From AR12 sp036265915 (GTDB lineage: Bacteria; Methylomirabilota; Methylomirabilia; Rokubacteriales; CSP1-6): 64,000 nt of DNA. The stretch is taken from contig DATAOC010000020.1 in assembly GCA_036265915.1 (NCBI GenBank), positions 21,373-85,372 on the forward strand, read 5' to 3'. Under the pieces are notes generated by a model. That model did not search any database. It had not been told where the DNA came from and saw only the letters and a list, made by a program, of their open reading frames with translations. Shown in pieces: positions 17,295 to 26,153 of this stretch (positions are counted from its first letter, which is position 1; every line of letters begins with the position of its first letter). Made by a program: the position numbers and the translations under genes.

Positions 17295-17722
17295 AGGCAG
17301 CCGTCCGGAGGCTGCGCGAGCGGTTCCTGGCGCTGCTGCACCTCGACGATCCACCGTGGCGGGTGGCGCTGGCCCTCGCCGTCGGCGTGTTCATCAGCTT
17401 CACGCCCTTCCTCGGCTTCCAGACGCTCCTGGCCCTTCTCGTGGGCACCGTGTTCCGACTGAATGCCGCCGTCGTGGTGACCGGGACGTGGCTCAACCTG
17501 CCGTGGTTCATGCCGTTCGTCTATGCCGGCTCGCTGAAGGTGGGCGCGCTGCTCCTGCCGGACCTCAAGGACGTCGGTGACTGGTCGCTCGCGCTGCTCA
17601 TCGGCACCACGCTGCTCGGATCCGCAGCGGCGGTGGTGACGTATGTCGTCGCCCTCGGCGTCATGCGCCGACGCGGAAAGCACCGCTCCCGGGAGCCGCG
17701 CTCCAAGCGCGAGGCGGCGTGA
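17291..17722 (+). CDS. DUF2062 membrane protein
   Basis: 143-residue protein with the DUF2062 pattern: a short basic N-terminus with LHLDDPPWRVALALAVGVFISFTPF, then two or three membrane segments separated by NLPWFMPFVYAGSLKVG. Its function is unknown; DUF2062 proteins are often found beside glycosyltransferase or lipid genes. The ATG overlaps the end of the WecA-like gene and its stop overlaps the GTG of the mechanosensitive channel gene. The C-terminus is highly basic. Confidence 0.85.
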   Translation: MKAAVRRLRERFLALLHLDDPPWRVALALAVGVFISFTPFLGFQTLLALLVGTVFRLNAAVVVTGTWLNLPWFMPFVYAGSLKVGALLLPDLKDVGDWSLALLIGTTLLGSAAAVVTYVVALGVMRRRGKHRSREPRSKREAA

Positions 17723-18492
17723 GCCCCGCCGTCGGTCGGGCGCTGACGCTGGCGGTGACGCTGGCGCTGCTCATCGTCGGCTATCGGGTCGTGCTGGGTC
17801 TCATCGACCGTCTGGTGGCCGCGGTCGCCGAGCGGCATCCCGACGCGATCCGCTCCCGCACGCTCGGCTCGCTGCTCACGAATCTGCTGCGCTGGGTGCT
17901 CGCGTTCGTCGTGCTGGTGCTCCTGCTGCGCGAGCTCGGCATCGACGTCGGCGCGCTCGTCGTGTCGGCCGGCGTCATCGGCATCGTCGTCGGCCTCGGG
18001 GCGCAGGCGCTGATCCGCGACCTGATCACCGGGATCTTCCTGCTCTTCGAGGGCTTGCTCGCCATCGGCGACGTCGTCAAGGTCGGCGATCACACGGGCG
18101 TGGTGGAGGCCATCGGGCTGCGGGTGACGCGGTTGCGCCTGCCCGACGGCGCGCTGCGCGTGGTACCGAACGGGCTGCTGACGGACTTCTCCAACTACAG
18201 CTCGGGGTGGGCGCGCGCCATCGTCGACGTCGCCGTGCCCCGCACGGTGGACGTCGAGCGGGCGCTGGCGGCGCTGCGGGCGATCGGCGAGGCGTGGGCG
18301 CGCGACAGCTCGCGCGCGCTGGACCCGCCGATGGCGCAGGGTATTATGAGGTTCAGCGGCGGCGGTGACGCGGTGCTTCGGTTGACCGTCAAGGTCGAGG
18401 CCGCCCGTCGCGAAGAAACGGAGCTCGAGCTCCGACGGCGCATCCGAGACGCGTTCGACCGCGAGCAGTGGCCCGTGGCCGGCGCATCCTGA
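17719..18492 (+). CDS. MscS-family mechanosensitive channel
   Basis: 257-residue small-conductance mechanosensitive channel. Three hydrophobic segments precede the pore-lining stretch VVGLGAQALIRDLITGIFLLFEG, then the beta domain GDVVKVGDHTGVVEAIGLR and RVVPNG, all typical of MscS. It would open on membrane tension to release solutes in osmotic downshock. Length matches short MscS members. The start is GTG 17719 within the previous stop. Being next to envelope-glycan genes fits a cell-envelope stress role. Confidence 0.9.
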   Translation: MSPAVGRALTLAVTLALLIVGYRVVLGLIDRLVAAVAERHPDAIRSRTLGSLLTNLLRWVLAFVVLVLLLRELGIDVGALVVSAGVIGIVVGLGAQALIRDLITGIFLLFEGLLAIGDVVKVGDHTGVVEAIGLRVTRLRLPDGALRVVPNGLLTDFSNYSSGWARAIVDVAVPRTVDVERALAALRAIGEAWARDSSRALDPPMAQGIMRFSGGGDAVLRLTVKVEAARREETELELRRRIRDAFDREQWPVAGAS

Positions 18493-18510
18493 AAACGAGG
18501 AGTCCCCGCC

Positions 18511-19377
18511 ATGCGCGTGCGGAAGGGCGTGTTCCCCGCGGCCGGGCTCGGCACGCGGTTCCTGCCGGCCACCAAGGCGCAGCCGAAGGAGATGCTGCCG
18601 CTCGTCGACAAGCCGATGATCCAGTACGTCGTCGAGGAGGCGGTCGCCTCCGGCCTGGCCGAGATCATCATCGTCACCGGGCGCGGCAAGCGCGCGATCG
18701 AGGATCACTTCGACGCCGCCTTCGAGCTCGAGTACTACCTGAACGACCGCGGCAAGGTCGACGAGCTCGCGCAGATCAAGACGATCTCCGAGCTGGCTTC
18801 GGTCTCGTACGTGCGGCAGAAGGAGCCGCTCGGCCTCGGCCACGCCATCCTGTGCGCGCGCACGCTGGTCGGTGACGAGCCGTTCGGCGTGTTTCTCGGC
18901 GACGACATCATCGGCGGCGCCCGGGTCCCGTGCATGAAGCAGCTCCTCGACGTCTTCGCGCAGTACGACGGGCCGGTGATCGCCGTGGAGCGAGTGCCGC
19001 GCGAGCGCATCCACCAGTACGGCGTCATCGCCGGCCGCAACGTCGCGGGTAACGTGTGGGAGATCAGCGACCTCGTCGAGAAGCCGCGTCCGGAAGACGC
19101 GCCGTCCGATTTGGCCATCATCGGCCGCTACGTGCTGACCCCCGATCTGTTCGGCATTCTCGCCGATACCGCGGCCGACAAGCGCGGCGAGATCCAGCTC
19201 ACGGACGGGCTGCGGACGCTGCGCAAGCGGCGGCCGATGTACGCGGTGGAGTTCCAGGGCAAGCGCTACGACACCGGCGACAAGCTCGGGTTCCTCAAGG
19301 CCACGGTGGAGTTCGCGCTCGAGCGGCCGGATCTCGCAGACGCGTTTCGCGCGTATCTGAGGAGCCTGCAACTCTAG
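18511..19377 (+). CDS. galU: UTP-glucose-1-phosphate uridylyltransferase
   Basis: 288-residue nucleotidyltransferase making UDP-glucose from UTP and glucose-1-phosphate. The signature FPAAGLGTRFLPATKAQPKEM is near the N-terminus (the nucleotide-binding loop), followed by KPMIQYVVEEAV, and VEKPRPEDAPSDLAIIGRYVL in the C-terminal half; length is that of GalU. An RBS-like AACGAGGAG lies before the ATG at 18511. It supplies UDP-glucose for the glycan genes upstream and for cell-wall needs. It closes the polysaccharide block. Confidence 0.95.
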   Translation: MRVRKGVFPAAGLGTRFLPATKAQPKEMLPLVDKPMIQYVVEEAVASGLAEIIIVTGRGKRAIEDHFDAAFELEYYLNDRGKVDELAQIKTISELASVSYVRQKEPLGLGHAILCARTLVGDEPFGVFLGDDIIGGARVPCMKQLLDVFAQYDGPVIAVERVPRERIHQYGVIAGRNVAGNVWEISDLVEKPRPEDAPSDLAIIGRYVLTPDLFGILADTAADKRGEIQLTDGLRTLRKRRPMYAVEFQGKRYDTGDKLGFLKATVEFALERPDLADAFRAYLRSLQL

Positions 19378-19433
19378 CCCCTTTACGTCGGTTCCGAGTT
19401 CTGAGACCTTCGCGCACCAGGAGGAGATCTCGC

Positions 19434-20042
19434 ATGCGGAGCCACCTCGTCGCGCTCTCCATCACTGCGGTTGCGGTGTCGCTCGTCTTCGGCGCGTGCG
19501 CCAAGCGGCCGGCCATCACGCTGGCGCCGGCTCCGCCGCCCGCCGCGGAAACACGCGTGGTTCCGCCGACGCCGCCGCCGGCGGCGCCCGCACCCGCGCC
19601 CGTCGCACCGGCGCCGGCGCCCGTGGCTCCCGCGCCGCCGCCGCCGACTCCGGCTCCACCCGTTGCCGCCGCGGAGCCGCGTCCCGCGCCGACGGAGTTC
19701 CGCGCGGACGCGAACGTCCGCACGGTGTACTTCGCCTTCGACAAGGCGGTGATCCGTCCCGGCGACGCGAAGATCCTCGATGCCAACGCGGCGTGGCTCA
19801 AGCAGCACGATGTCCTCTTGATGATCGAGGGCCACTGCGACGAGCGCGGTACCGAGCAGTACAACCTCGCGCTCGGAGAGCGGCGGGCGGTGGCCGTCAT
19901 GCAGTATCTGCGCGATCACGGTGTGGCGGCCGATCGCATGTCGCTCGTCTCCTACGGTGAGGAGGCGCCCGCGTGTCAGGCCCACACCGAAGCGTGCTGG
20001 TCGAAGAATCGCCGCGCGCAGTTCAAGATCAAGGAGCGCTGA
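19434..20042 (+). CDS. pal: Pal-like OmpA-domain lipoprotein
   Basis: 202 residues. The signal peptide ends in a lipobox (FGAC, Cys22), so it is predicted to be lipid-anchored, in Pal proteins to the outer membrane. Residues 30-85 form a Pro/Ala-rich linker built from repeats such as APAPVAP. Residues 93-202 are an OmpA/Pal domain with VYFAFDKAVIRPGD and GHCDERGTEQYNLALGERRA, the peptidoglycan (diaminopimelate)-binding residues. Function: envelope tethering, usually with Tol proteins, though no tol gene is in the window. A good SD (GGAGGAG) precedes ATG 19434. Confidence 0.88.
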   Translation: MRSHLVALSITAVAVSLVFGACAKRPAITLAPAPPPAAETRVVPPTPPPAAPAPAPVAPAPAPVAPAPPPPTPAPPVAAAEPRPAPTEFRADANVRTVYFAFDKAVIRPGDAKILDANAAWLKQHDVLLMIEGHCDERGTEQYNLALGERRAVAVMQYLRDHGVAADRMSLVSYGEEAPACQAHTEACWSKNRRAQFKIKER

Positions 20043-20043
20043 C

Positions 20044-21489
20044 ATGCCGACCGACGCGAGCCGGCTGCGCGCGCGTCTGAGCCATCCCGTCATCGACGCC
20101 GACGGCCACTGGCTCGAGTACGGTCCGGTCATGCGCGAGGAGTTCCGGCGCATCGGCGGCGATGCCGCGGTGGAGGCGCTCGCGCTCGCCTCCCAGCGCG
20201 TGCCGAGCGCGCTGTCGATGTCGGTGGCCGAGCGGACGCGGCGGCGGGTCGGCCAGGAGGCGTTCTGGGCCTCACCGTCCGAGAACGTCCTCGACCGGGC
20301 CACGGCCATGCTGCCGCGGCTCATGCACGAGCGGCTCGACGATCTCGGCATCGACGTCTCGGTCGTCTATCCGACGTCGGGGCTCAGCTTCCATCGCATG
20401 CAGGACACGCGGCTGCGTCGCGCCATCTGCCGCGCCTACAACGTCTTCACGGCCGATCAGTTCAGCGGGCTGGGCGATCGCGTCATCCCGGCCGCCATCA
20501 TCCCCATGTACACGCCGGAGGAGGCGATCGAGGAGCTGGAGTTCGTGGTGCGGCAGCTCGGCTACAAGGTGGTCATGGTCGGCGGCATGATGCGGCGGCG
20601 CGTGCCGGCGCTCGAGGAGGAGCACCCGGAGGCTTCGAAGCTCGTCGAGTGGTACGACGTGATCGGTCTCGACAGCCCGTACGACTACGACCCCGTGTGG
20701 GCGAAGTGCCGGGAGCTGCGCGTGGCGCCGAGCTTCCACAACGGCGCGCGCTCGATCCTGCTGCGCAACTCGCCGTCGAACTTCTGCTACAACCACATCG
20801 GCCACTTCGCCTCCGCCGGGCACGCGGTGGCCAAGGCCCTGTTCTTCGGCGGCGTGACGAGGCGGTTTCCCGACCTCAACTTTGCGTTCCTCGAGGGCGG
20901 CGTGGGCTGGGCGTGCATGCTCTACGCCGACCTCATCGGTCACTGGGAGAAGCGCAACCGGGACGCGCTCGAGCTGACGAATCCCGGCCGCCTGGATCGC
21001 GCCGCGCTGCTGTTCTACGCCGAGAAGTACGGACGCGAGGCGATGGCGGCGGCCGTGCGTCGCGGCGAAGGGCTCGAAGGCGATGGCGGCAGCTCCGCGC
21101 TCACCGGTGGCATCGAGAACCTGGACGACTACTTCCGGTGCGGGGTCGAGCGGAAGGAGGACATCCGCGACCGCTTCGTGCGGCCCTACTACTTCGGCTG
21201 CGAGGCCGACGATCCCGTGAACGGCTGGGCATTCAACCGGGCGGCCAATCCGCTCGGCGCGCGGCTGAACGCGCTGTTCAGCTCCGACATCGGGCACTTC
21301 GACGTGCCGGACATGGCGGACGTGGTGCCCGAGGCCTTCGAGCTCGTCGAGCACGGCCTGCTGAGCGACGACGACTTCCGCGATTTCATGTTCGCCAACG
21401 CCGTGCGGTTCTGGGGCGAGGTCAATCCCGATTTCTTCCATGGCACGGCCGTGGAGAAGCCGGCCGCGCAGCTGCTCGCCGCGCGATGA
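20044..21489 (+). CDS. Amidohydrolase family protein (ACMSD-like)
   Basis: 481-residue TIM-barrel amidohydrolase (amidohydrolase_2/ACMSD group). VIDADGHWLEY is the N-terminal metal strand, with the usual first HxH reduced to D-x-H. The later YNHIGHF and FAFLEGGVGWACML segments are typical of the group, known for decarboxylase and hydrolase activity on aromatic and small acids. Substrate unknown. The ATG lies 1 nt after the Pal stop and the 3' end overlaps the MBL-fold gene by 4 nt (ATGA). Confidence 0.82.
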   Translation: MPTDASRLRARLSHPVIDADGHWLEYGPVMREEFRRIGGDAAVEALALASQRVPSALSMSVAERTRRRVGQEAFWASPSENVLDRATAMLPRLMHERLDDLGIDVSVVYPTSGLSFHRMQDTRLRRAICRAYNVFTADQFSGLGDRVIPAAIIPMYTPEEAIEELEFVVRQLGYKVVMVGGMMRRRVPALEEEHPEASKLVEWYDVIGLDSPYDYDPVWAKCRELRVAPSFHNGARSILLRNSPSNFCYNHIGHFASAGHAVAKALFFGGVTRRFPDLNFAFLEGGVGWACMLYADLIGHWEKRNRDALELTNPGRLDRAALLFYAEKYGREAMAAAVRRGEGLEGDGGSSALTGGIENLDDYFRCGVERKEDIRDRFVRPYYFGCEADDPVNGWAFNRAANPLGARLNALFSSDIGHFDVPDMADVVPEAFELVEHGLLSDDDFRDFMFANAVRFWGEVNPDFFHGTAVEKPAAQLLAAR

Positions 21490-22259
21490 TCCGCGTCGTC
21501 GCCCTCTGCACCGGGTACATCGAGCTCGACCGCGCGAGCATGCTGTCCGACCTGGCGCCCGGACAGCCGTGGACGGTGCCGGTGACCAGCTATCTCGTGA
21601 CCCATCCGCGCGGCCGGCTGCTCTTCGACACCGGCGTGCACTGCCTGGCGCGCGTCGATCCGGTGGCCCGGCTCGGCGCCGAGCGCGTCAAGCGCCTCAC
21701 CGTGAAATCCGCCGAGGGCGACGACGTGGTGAGCGAGCTCGCCCGCATCGGGCTCACGCCCGCCGACGTGCGCTTCGTCGCCAACTCGCACCTGCACTTC
21801 GACCACTGCGGCGGCAACGAGTTCTTTCCGTCCTCGACGTTCCTGGTGCAGCGGCCGGAGCTCGAGGCGGCGCGTCGGCCCGGCTTCGCGCCCGGCTACA
21901 GTCCGAGTCCGATCGACTTCGACCATCCGCTCGACTACCGCATGGTGGACGGTGAGCACGACGTGTTCGGCGACGGCAGCGTGCTGCTGCTGCCGACGTA
22001 CGGCCACACGCCCGGGCACCAGTCGCTGCTCGTACGCGACGGCAAGAGGGCGACGCTGGTCTGCGCCTCCGACGCGTGCTACACGCGCGAGAACATGGAT
22101 CGCGACGTGCTGCCGAAGATCCTCTGGGACGCGCCGGTCATGCGGGAATCCCTCGGGCGGCTTCGAAAGCTGCGGGACAGCGCGGGCGCCACGATGTTCT
22201 ATGGCCACGACCCCGCGCAGTGGGCGGCCACCCCGCGCGCGCCGGCCCCGGTGCTCTAG
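21486..22259 (+). CDS. MBL-fold hydrolase, AHL-lactonase-like
   Basis: 257-residue metallo-beta-lactamase-fold enzyme. The zinc motif HLHFDH (102-107) lies in NSHLHFDHCGGN; further metal ligands are in YGHTPGHQS and CASDACYT. The N-terminal layout (VTSYLVTHPRGRLLFDTGVH) is that of N-acyl-homoserine-lactone lactonases (AiiA/AttM group), which open the lactone ring of quorum signals; related proteins act on other lactones. The ATG overlaps the amidohydrolase stop. Function in quorum quenching is possible but unproven. Confidence 0.8.
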   Translation: MIRVVALCTGYIELDRASMLSDLAPGQPWTVPVTSYLVTHPRGRLLFDTGVHCLARVDPVARLGAERVKRLTVKSAEGDDVVSELARIGLTPADVRFVANSHLHFDHCGGNEFFPSSTFLVQRPELEAARRPGFAPGYSPSPIDFDHPLDYRMVDGEHDVFGDGSVLLLPTYGHTPGHQSLLVRDGKRATLVCASDACYTRENMDRDVLPKILWDAPVMRESLGRLRKLRDSAGATMFYGHDPAQWAATPRAPAPVL

Positions 22260-22299
22260 CGCGACTCTGCCGCAGAATCTGCTACCGTAGCGGCTCACC

Positions 22300-23415
22300 A
22301 TGCGCATCGACGCCATCGACGTCCACTGGGTCCGGATCCCGCTCGCCTTCGTGTGGAAGACGTCATACGCCGATCAGCACGTCACCGACACGATCCTCGT
22401 CCGGCTGCAGAGTGACGGTGTGCACGCGTGGGGCGAGAGCTGCCCGCCCTACATTCCCGCGTACTCCGCCGAGCACACGCTGGCCACCTTCCACACCATC
22501 CGCGAGCACCTCGCGCCGCGGCTCATCGGGCAGGAGGTCGGCTCGGCCGAGGATCTGCTCGATCGCCTGGCCTTCGTGAAGGGCAACCAGTTCGCGCGGG
22601 CGGCGCTCGAGATCGCGTGGTGGGTGCTGGAGGCGACGCGCAAGGGGGTGCCGCTGCACGTGGCGCTCGGGGGCGCCGGCGACACGGTGGCCGTCGGCGC
22701 CGACTTCGGGATTCAGGACTCGCTCGACGTGCTGATCGGCAAGATCCAGGGCGCCATCGACGCGGGCTTCCCGCGCATCAAGCTCAAGTTCCGGCCCGGC
22801 TGGGACACGGACATGGTGGCGGCCGTGCGGACCACGTTCCCGAAATTCACGTTCCACATCGACTGCAATGCCGCGTACACGCTCGCCGACGCCCCGCTCT
22901 TCCGTGCGCTCGACCGCTACGAGCTGGCCATGATCGAGCAGCCGCTGGCCGATGACGGCATGAGCCTGGTGAACCATGCGGCCCTGCAGGCGCAGCTCGC
23001 GACGCCGATCTGCCTGGACGAGAGCGGTCACAGCACGGCCCACATCGAGGCTGCCATCCGGCTCGGCAGCTGCAAGGTCGTAAACATCAAGATGGCGCGC
23101 GTGGGCGGGCTGGCGGCGTCGCGCGAGATCCAGGCGCTGTGCGCGCGGCACGGGATCCCGTGCTGGGTGGGCGGCATGCTGGAAAGCGCGATCGGTGAGG
23201 CGATCTGCGCCGAGCTGGCGACGCTGCCGAACTTCACGTATCCCGGCGACATCTTCCCGTCGTCGTATTTCTATCCCGTCGACATCGGCAAGCCGGAGAT
23301 CGTCCTGAGCGGGCGCGGCCGGGTGGCCACCTCGCGCGTGCCCGGCATCGCGCAGGCGCCCGATCCCGAGCTGCTCGAGCGGTGGACCGTGCAGCACGCG
23401 TCGTTCCGGGCGTAG
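22300..23415 (+). CDS. Enolase-superfamily enzyme, OSBS/N-acylamino-acid racemase-like
   Basis: 371 residues of the enolase superfamily. Catalytic residues can be placed: K-x-K at Lys161/Lys163, metal ligands Asp188 (FHIDCNAAY), Glu213 (MIEQPL) and Asp240 (ICLDES), and Lys264 (VNIKMARVGG). The C-terminal GGMLESAIG and PGDIFPSSYF segments match the MenC/NAAAR branch. Candidates are o-succinylbenzoate synthase or N-succinylamino-acid racemase. No other men gene is in the window, so a racemase role is as likely as menaquinone synthesis. Confidence 0.85.
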   Translation: MRIDAIDVHWVRIPLAFVWKTSYADQHVTDTILVRLQSDGVHAWGESCPPYIPAYSAEHTLATFHTIREHLAPRLIGQEVGSAEDLLDRLAFVKGNQFARAALEIAWWVLEATRKGVPLHVALGGAGDTVAVGADFGIQDSLDVLIGKIQGAIDAGFPRIKLKFRPGWDTDMVAAVRTTFPKFTFHIDCNAAYTLADAPLFRALDRYELAMIEQPLADDGMSLVNHAALQAQLATPICLDESGHSTAHIEAAIRLGSCKVVNIKMARVGGLAASREIQALCARHGIPCWVGGMLESAIGEAICAELATLPNFTYPGDIFPSSYFYPVDIGKPEIVLSGRGRVATSRVPGIAQAPDPELLERWTVQHASFRA

Positions 23416-23434
23416 ATTCCCAGGAGGAGGCAGC

Positions 23435-24163
23435 ATGAGCCAGAGCGTCGTCACCCCCGAGCGCTTCGCGCAGGGCCGGACGTTCGACGAGTACGTGCGC
23501 TACGTCGGCAGCCCGGAGAACCTGTCGCGCGAGGCCTTCGGCAGCTACTATCCGGACGGTGGCGCCATGCCGGCCACGCGCAAGGACCAGAGCGCCGTCT
23601 TCCGCGAGCGATATGCGCGCGTGCGCCTGGGCGAGCAGCAGACGGCCGCCATCAAGTGGCTCGCGGCCCAGCCGCACGGGCCCGCGAAGATTCTGGTGAT
23701 CTCCGAGGACTGGTCCTCCGACTGCCGTCGCGACGTCCCCATGCTGGCGCGCGTGGCCGAGGCGGGACGCATGGAGCTGCGCATCTTCAATCGCGACGGC
23801 AAGAAGATCCTCGGCACGCGGCGGCCCGATCCCGCCGCGCATCCGGACGGCAACCACGATCTCATGCTGGAATTCCTGAACACGAAGAACGGCGGCGCCT
23901 GGGCATCGGTGCCAGTGGCCGTCTTCTACACGGCCGAGCTCGAGGAGCTGCATCGGTACATCGAGTACCCGGCGATCTACCACAAGGACGCGATCCGCGG
24001 CCGCCAGCAGGCCGTTCGCCCCGGCGAGACGGAGGCCGAGGCGCGCGAGCGCGCGCAGCGGGAGTTCGTGGCGCTGCAGCAGTCGCCCTTCTTCGACGTG
24101 TGGGCGGCCGCCGGCGTCGACGAGATCATCAGCGCGCTCTACGAAGCGGTCACCAGCCGCTAG
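23435..24163 (+). CDS. Thioredoxin-like protein with Trp-Ser-Ser-Asp-Cys site
   Basis: 242 residues. A thioredoxin-like core starts at about 84 (KILVISEDW). The expected CxxC reads W-S-S-D-C (93-97), so the first cysteine is replaced by Ser and only Cys97 remains, as in monothiol members of the Thioredoxin_9-like group. The C-terminal region is charged and alpha-helical. A GGAGGAGG ribosome-binding site precedes ATG 23435. It cannot act as a normal dithiol reductase; a redox sensor or bacilliredoxin-like role is possible but speculative. Confidence 0.7.
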   Translation: MSQSVVTPERFAQGRTFDEYVRYVGSPENLSREAFGSYYPDGGAMPATRKDQSAVFRERYARVRLGEQQTAAIKWLAAQPHGPAKILVISEDWSSDCRRDVPMLARVAEAGRMELRIFNRDGKKILGTRRPDPAAHPDGNHDLMLEFLNTKNGGAWASVPVAVFYTAELEELHRYIEYPAIYHKDAIRGRQQAVRPGETEAEARERAQREFVALQQSPFFDVWAAAGVDEIISALYEAVTSR

Positions 24164-24173
24164 AGGAGCTTCG

Positions 24174-25154
24174 ATGAGCAGTGTGACGACGACCGAGCCG
24201 CGGCTGGCGCTGGAGCAGAACCTGCATCTCTACCGCCAGATGGCGAAGATCCGCGCCTTCGAGGAGCAGGTGAACGAGCTGTACAGGAGCGCCCGGATGC
24301 CGGGGCTCGCCCACCTCTACGTGGGCGAGGAGGGCGTGGCGGTCGGGGTGTGCGAGGCGCTGCGGCGCGACGATTTCATCACGAGCACCCATCGCGGCCA
24401 CGGCCACTGCCTGGCCAAGGGCGCCGCGGTGAACCGCATGTTTGCCGAGCTGCTCGGCAAGGAGCCCGGCTACTGCCGCGGCAAGGGCGGCTCCATGCAC
24501 ATCGCCGATCCGGAAACCGGCAACCTGGGGGCCAACGCGATCGTCGGCGGCTCGGCCGGGATCGCCACCGGCGCCGCGCTCTCGGCGAAGATGCGGGGCA
24601 GCGGGCAGGTGGCGGTATGCTTCTTCGGCGACGGCGCGCTCGGGCAGGGCGTGCTCTACGAGGCGATGAACATGGCCGCCTTGTGGAAGCTGCCGGTCAT
24701 CTACGTCTGCGAGAACAACCTCTACGGCGAGTACACCCCGTGCGGCGAGACGCTGGCCGGCGAGATCCTCGCGCGCGCGCGTGCCTTCGGCATCCAGGCC
24801 GAGACCGTCGACGGCCAGGACGTCCAGCTCGTCAACGCGACCATGCTGCGGCTCGTGGAGCGCGCCCGCCGCGGCGAGGGGCCGGCGTTCCTCGAGTGCA
24901 AGACCTACCGGTACTACGGTCACCACGTGGGCGACGTCAATCGCGATTACCGCACGCGTGAGGAGGAGCGGCTCTGGATGACCGAGCACGATCCGCTCGA
25001 GACGCTGGCCGCGCGCCTGAAGCCGTTCGTCGACGACGGGACGTTCGAGCGCATCCTGAGCGACGTGAAGTCGGAGATCGAGCGCGGCGTCGAGTATGCG
25101 CTCGCGGCGCCGTACCCCGACGTCCGTCAGGTGGACGAGGACGTCTACGCGTGA
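24174..25154 (+). CDS. TPP-dependent dehydrogenase E1 component, alpha subunit
   Basis: 326-residue alpha subunit of the pyruvate/acetoin/branched-chain 2-oxoacid dehydrogenase E1. The TPP-binding motif begins GDG (152-154) and ends NN (181-182) in VCENNLYGEY. STHRGHGHCLAKG and CRGKGGSMHI are typical of AcoA/PdhA. E1 decarboxylates the 2-oxoacid or cleaves acetoin and passes the acyl unit to lipoyl-E2. No E1 beta follows here; the matching beta and E2 are at 39984 and 42007. SD GAGG lies before ATG 24174. Confidence 0.92.
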   Translation: MSSVTTTEPRLALEQNLHLYRQMAKIRAFEEQVNELYRSARMPGLAHLYVGEEGVAVGVCEALRRDDFITSTHRGHGHCLAKGAAVNRMFAELLGKEPGYCRGKGGSMHIADPETGNLGANAIVGGSAGIATGAALSAKMRGSGQVAVCFFGDGALGQGVLYEAMNMAALWKLPVIYVCENNLYGEYTPCGETLAGEILARARAFGIQAETVDGQDVQLVNATMLRLVERARRGEGPAFLECKTYRYYGHHVGDVNRDYRTREEERLWMTEHDPLETLAARLKPFVDDGTFERILSDVKSEIERGVEYALAAPYPDVRQVDEDVYA

Positions 25155-25161
25155 GGCGCCG

Positions 25162-26145
25162 ATGCTGACGCGGCGCGCGCTGCTGCGGCTCATGTCCGCG
25201 GCGACGGCAGGGGCGGCGCTGCGGCCATCGGTGACGCTGGCGCAGCGAGGAGGACCGCCGCGCGTCGGCTGGCTGTCCTACGTGACCAATCCCGACCAGG
25301 GGCTCGAGCACCTGCGCGAGGGGCTGCGCGAGCTCGGCTACGCGGAGGGGAAATCCTTTGTCGTGGTGGCGCGGTTCGCCGACTGGGACTTCACCCGCCT
25401 GCCGCGCCTGGTGGAGGAGCTCGGCGGTGAGCGGCTCGACGTCGTCGTCTCGCGTGGACCGTCCACGGACTATCTGAAGCCGCTGCGCGCGAAGGTGCCC
25501 GTGGTCTTCGCCTACAGCGGCGACCCGGTCGTGGCCGGGTTCGCCGACGCGCTCGGCCGGCCCGGGCGCAACATGACCGGCATCACGTTCATGGCGCTGG
25601 AGCTCTCGGCCAAGCGGGTTGACGTCCTGAAGGAGCTGCTGCCGCGGGCAGGCCGGATCGCGCTCCTTTCCAACCCGGAGCACGCCGGTGAGCTCGAGGA
25701 GTACCGCGTGACGGACGAGGCCGCCCGCCGCGCCGGCGTGGTCATGACGCGCCATCTCGTGCGCAATCCCCAGGAACTGGTCGCGATGATGGCCGAGATT
25801 CGCTCGACCCGTCCCGACGGGATGATCGTCTTTCCCGACTCGCTGACGCTGAACCGCCGCAAGGAGATCGCCGACTTCGCGGCGCGCGAGCGCATCCCGA
25901 CGATGTACGGGTGGACGGAGTTCGTGGAGTCCGGGGGTCTCATCAGCTACGGGCCCACCGTCACCGAGCACTTCAAGACGCTGGCCAAGTTCGTCGACAA
26001 GATCCTGAAGGGCGCCGACGCCAACACGCTGCCCATCGAGCAGGTGAGCCGCATCGGTCTGTCGCTCAACATGAGCGCCGTGCGGGCCATGGGCCTCACC
26101 GTTCCGCCGTCGATCCTGCTGCGTGCCGATCGCGTGATCGAGTAG
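25162..26145 (+). CDS. ABC transporter substrate-binding protein, PF04392 type
   Basis: 327-residue periplasmic binding protein of the ABC_sub_bind family. It has a twin-arginine-like signal (TRRALLRL) with a cleavage-like ALRPSVTLAQR end near residue 28. The core includes VGWLSYVTNPDQG, GLRELGYAEGKSF and KVPVVFAYSGDPVVAGF, all typical. The ligand is unknown. No permease or ATPase is next to it, so it is an orphan within the window. It ends 8 nt from the end of the convergent DedA-rhodanese gene. Confidence 0.88.
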   Translation: MLTRRALLRLMSAATAGAALRPSVTLAQRGGPPRVGWLSYVTNPDQGLEHLREGLRELGYAEGKSFVVVARFADWDFTRLPRLVEELGGERLDVVVSRGPSTDYLKPLRAKVPVVFAYSGDPVVAGFADALGRPGRNMTGITFMALELSAKRVDVLKELLPRAGRIALLSNPEHAGELEEYRVTDEAARRAGVVMTRHLVRNPQELVAMMAEIRSTRPDGMIVFPDSLTLNRRKEIADFAARERIPTMYGWTEFVESGGLISYGPTVTEHFKTLAKFVDKILKGADANTLPIEQVSRIGLSLNMSAVRAMGLTVPPSILLRADRVIE

Positions 26146-26153
26146 ACGACCGC

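Noticed and set aside
19520..19690. Repeat-like Pro/Ala codons as a tandem DNA repeat
   Set aside because: It is the linker of the Pal lipoprotein (APAPVAP units), not an independent repeat element.
22260..22299. TACCGT as a -10 box for the enolase-superfamily gene
   Set aside because: Only a weak match with no -35 at suitable distance.
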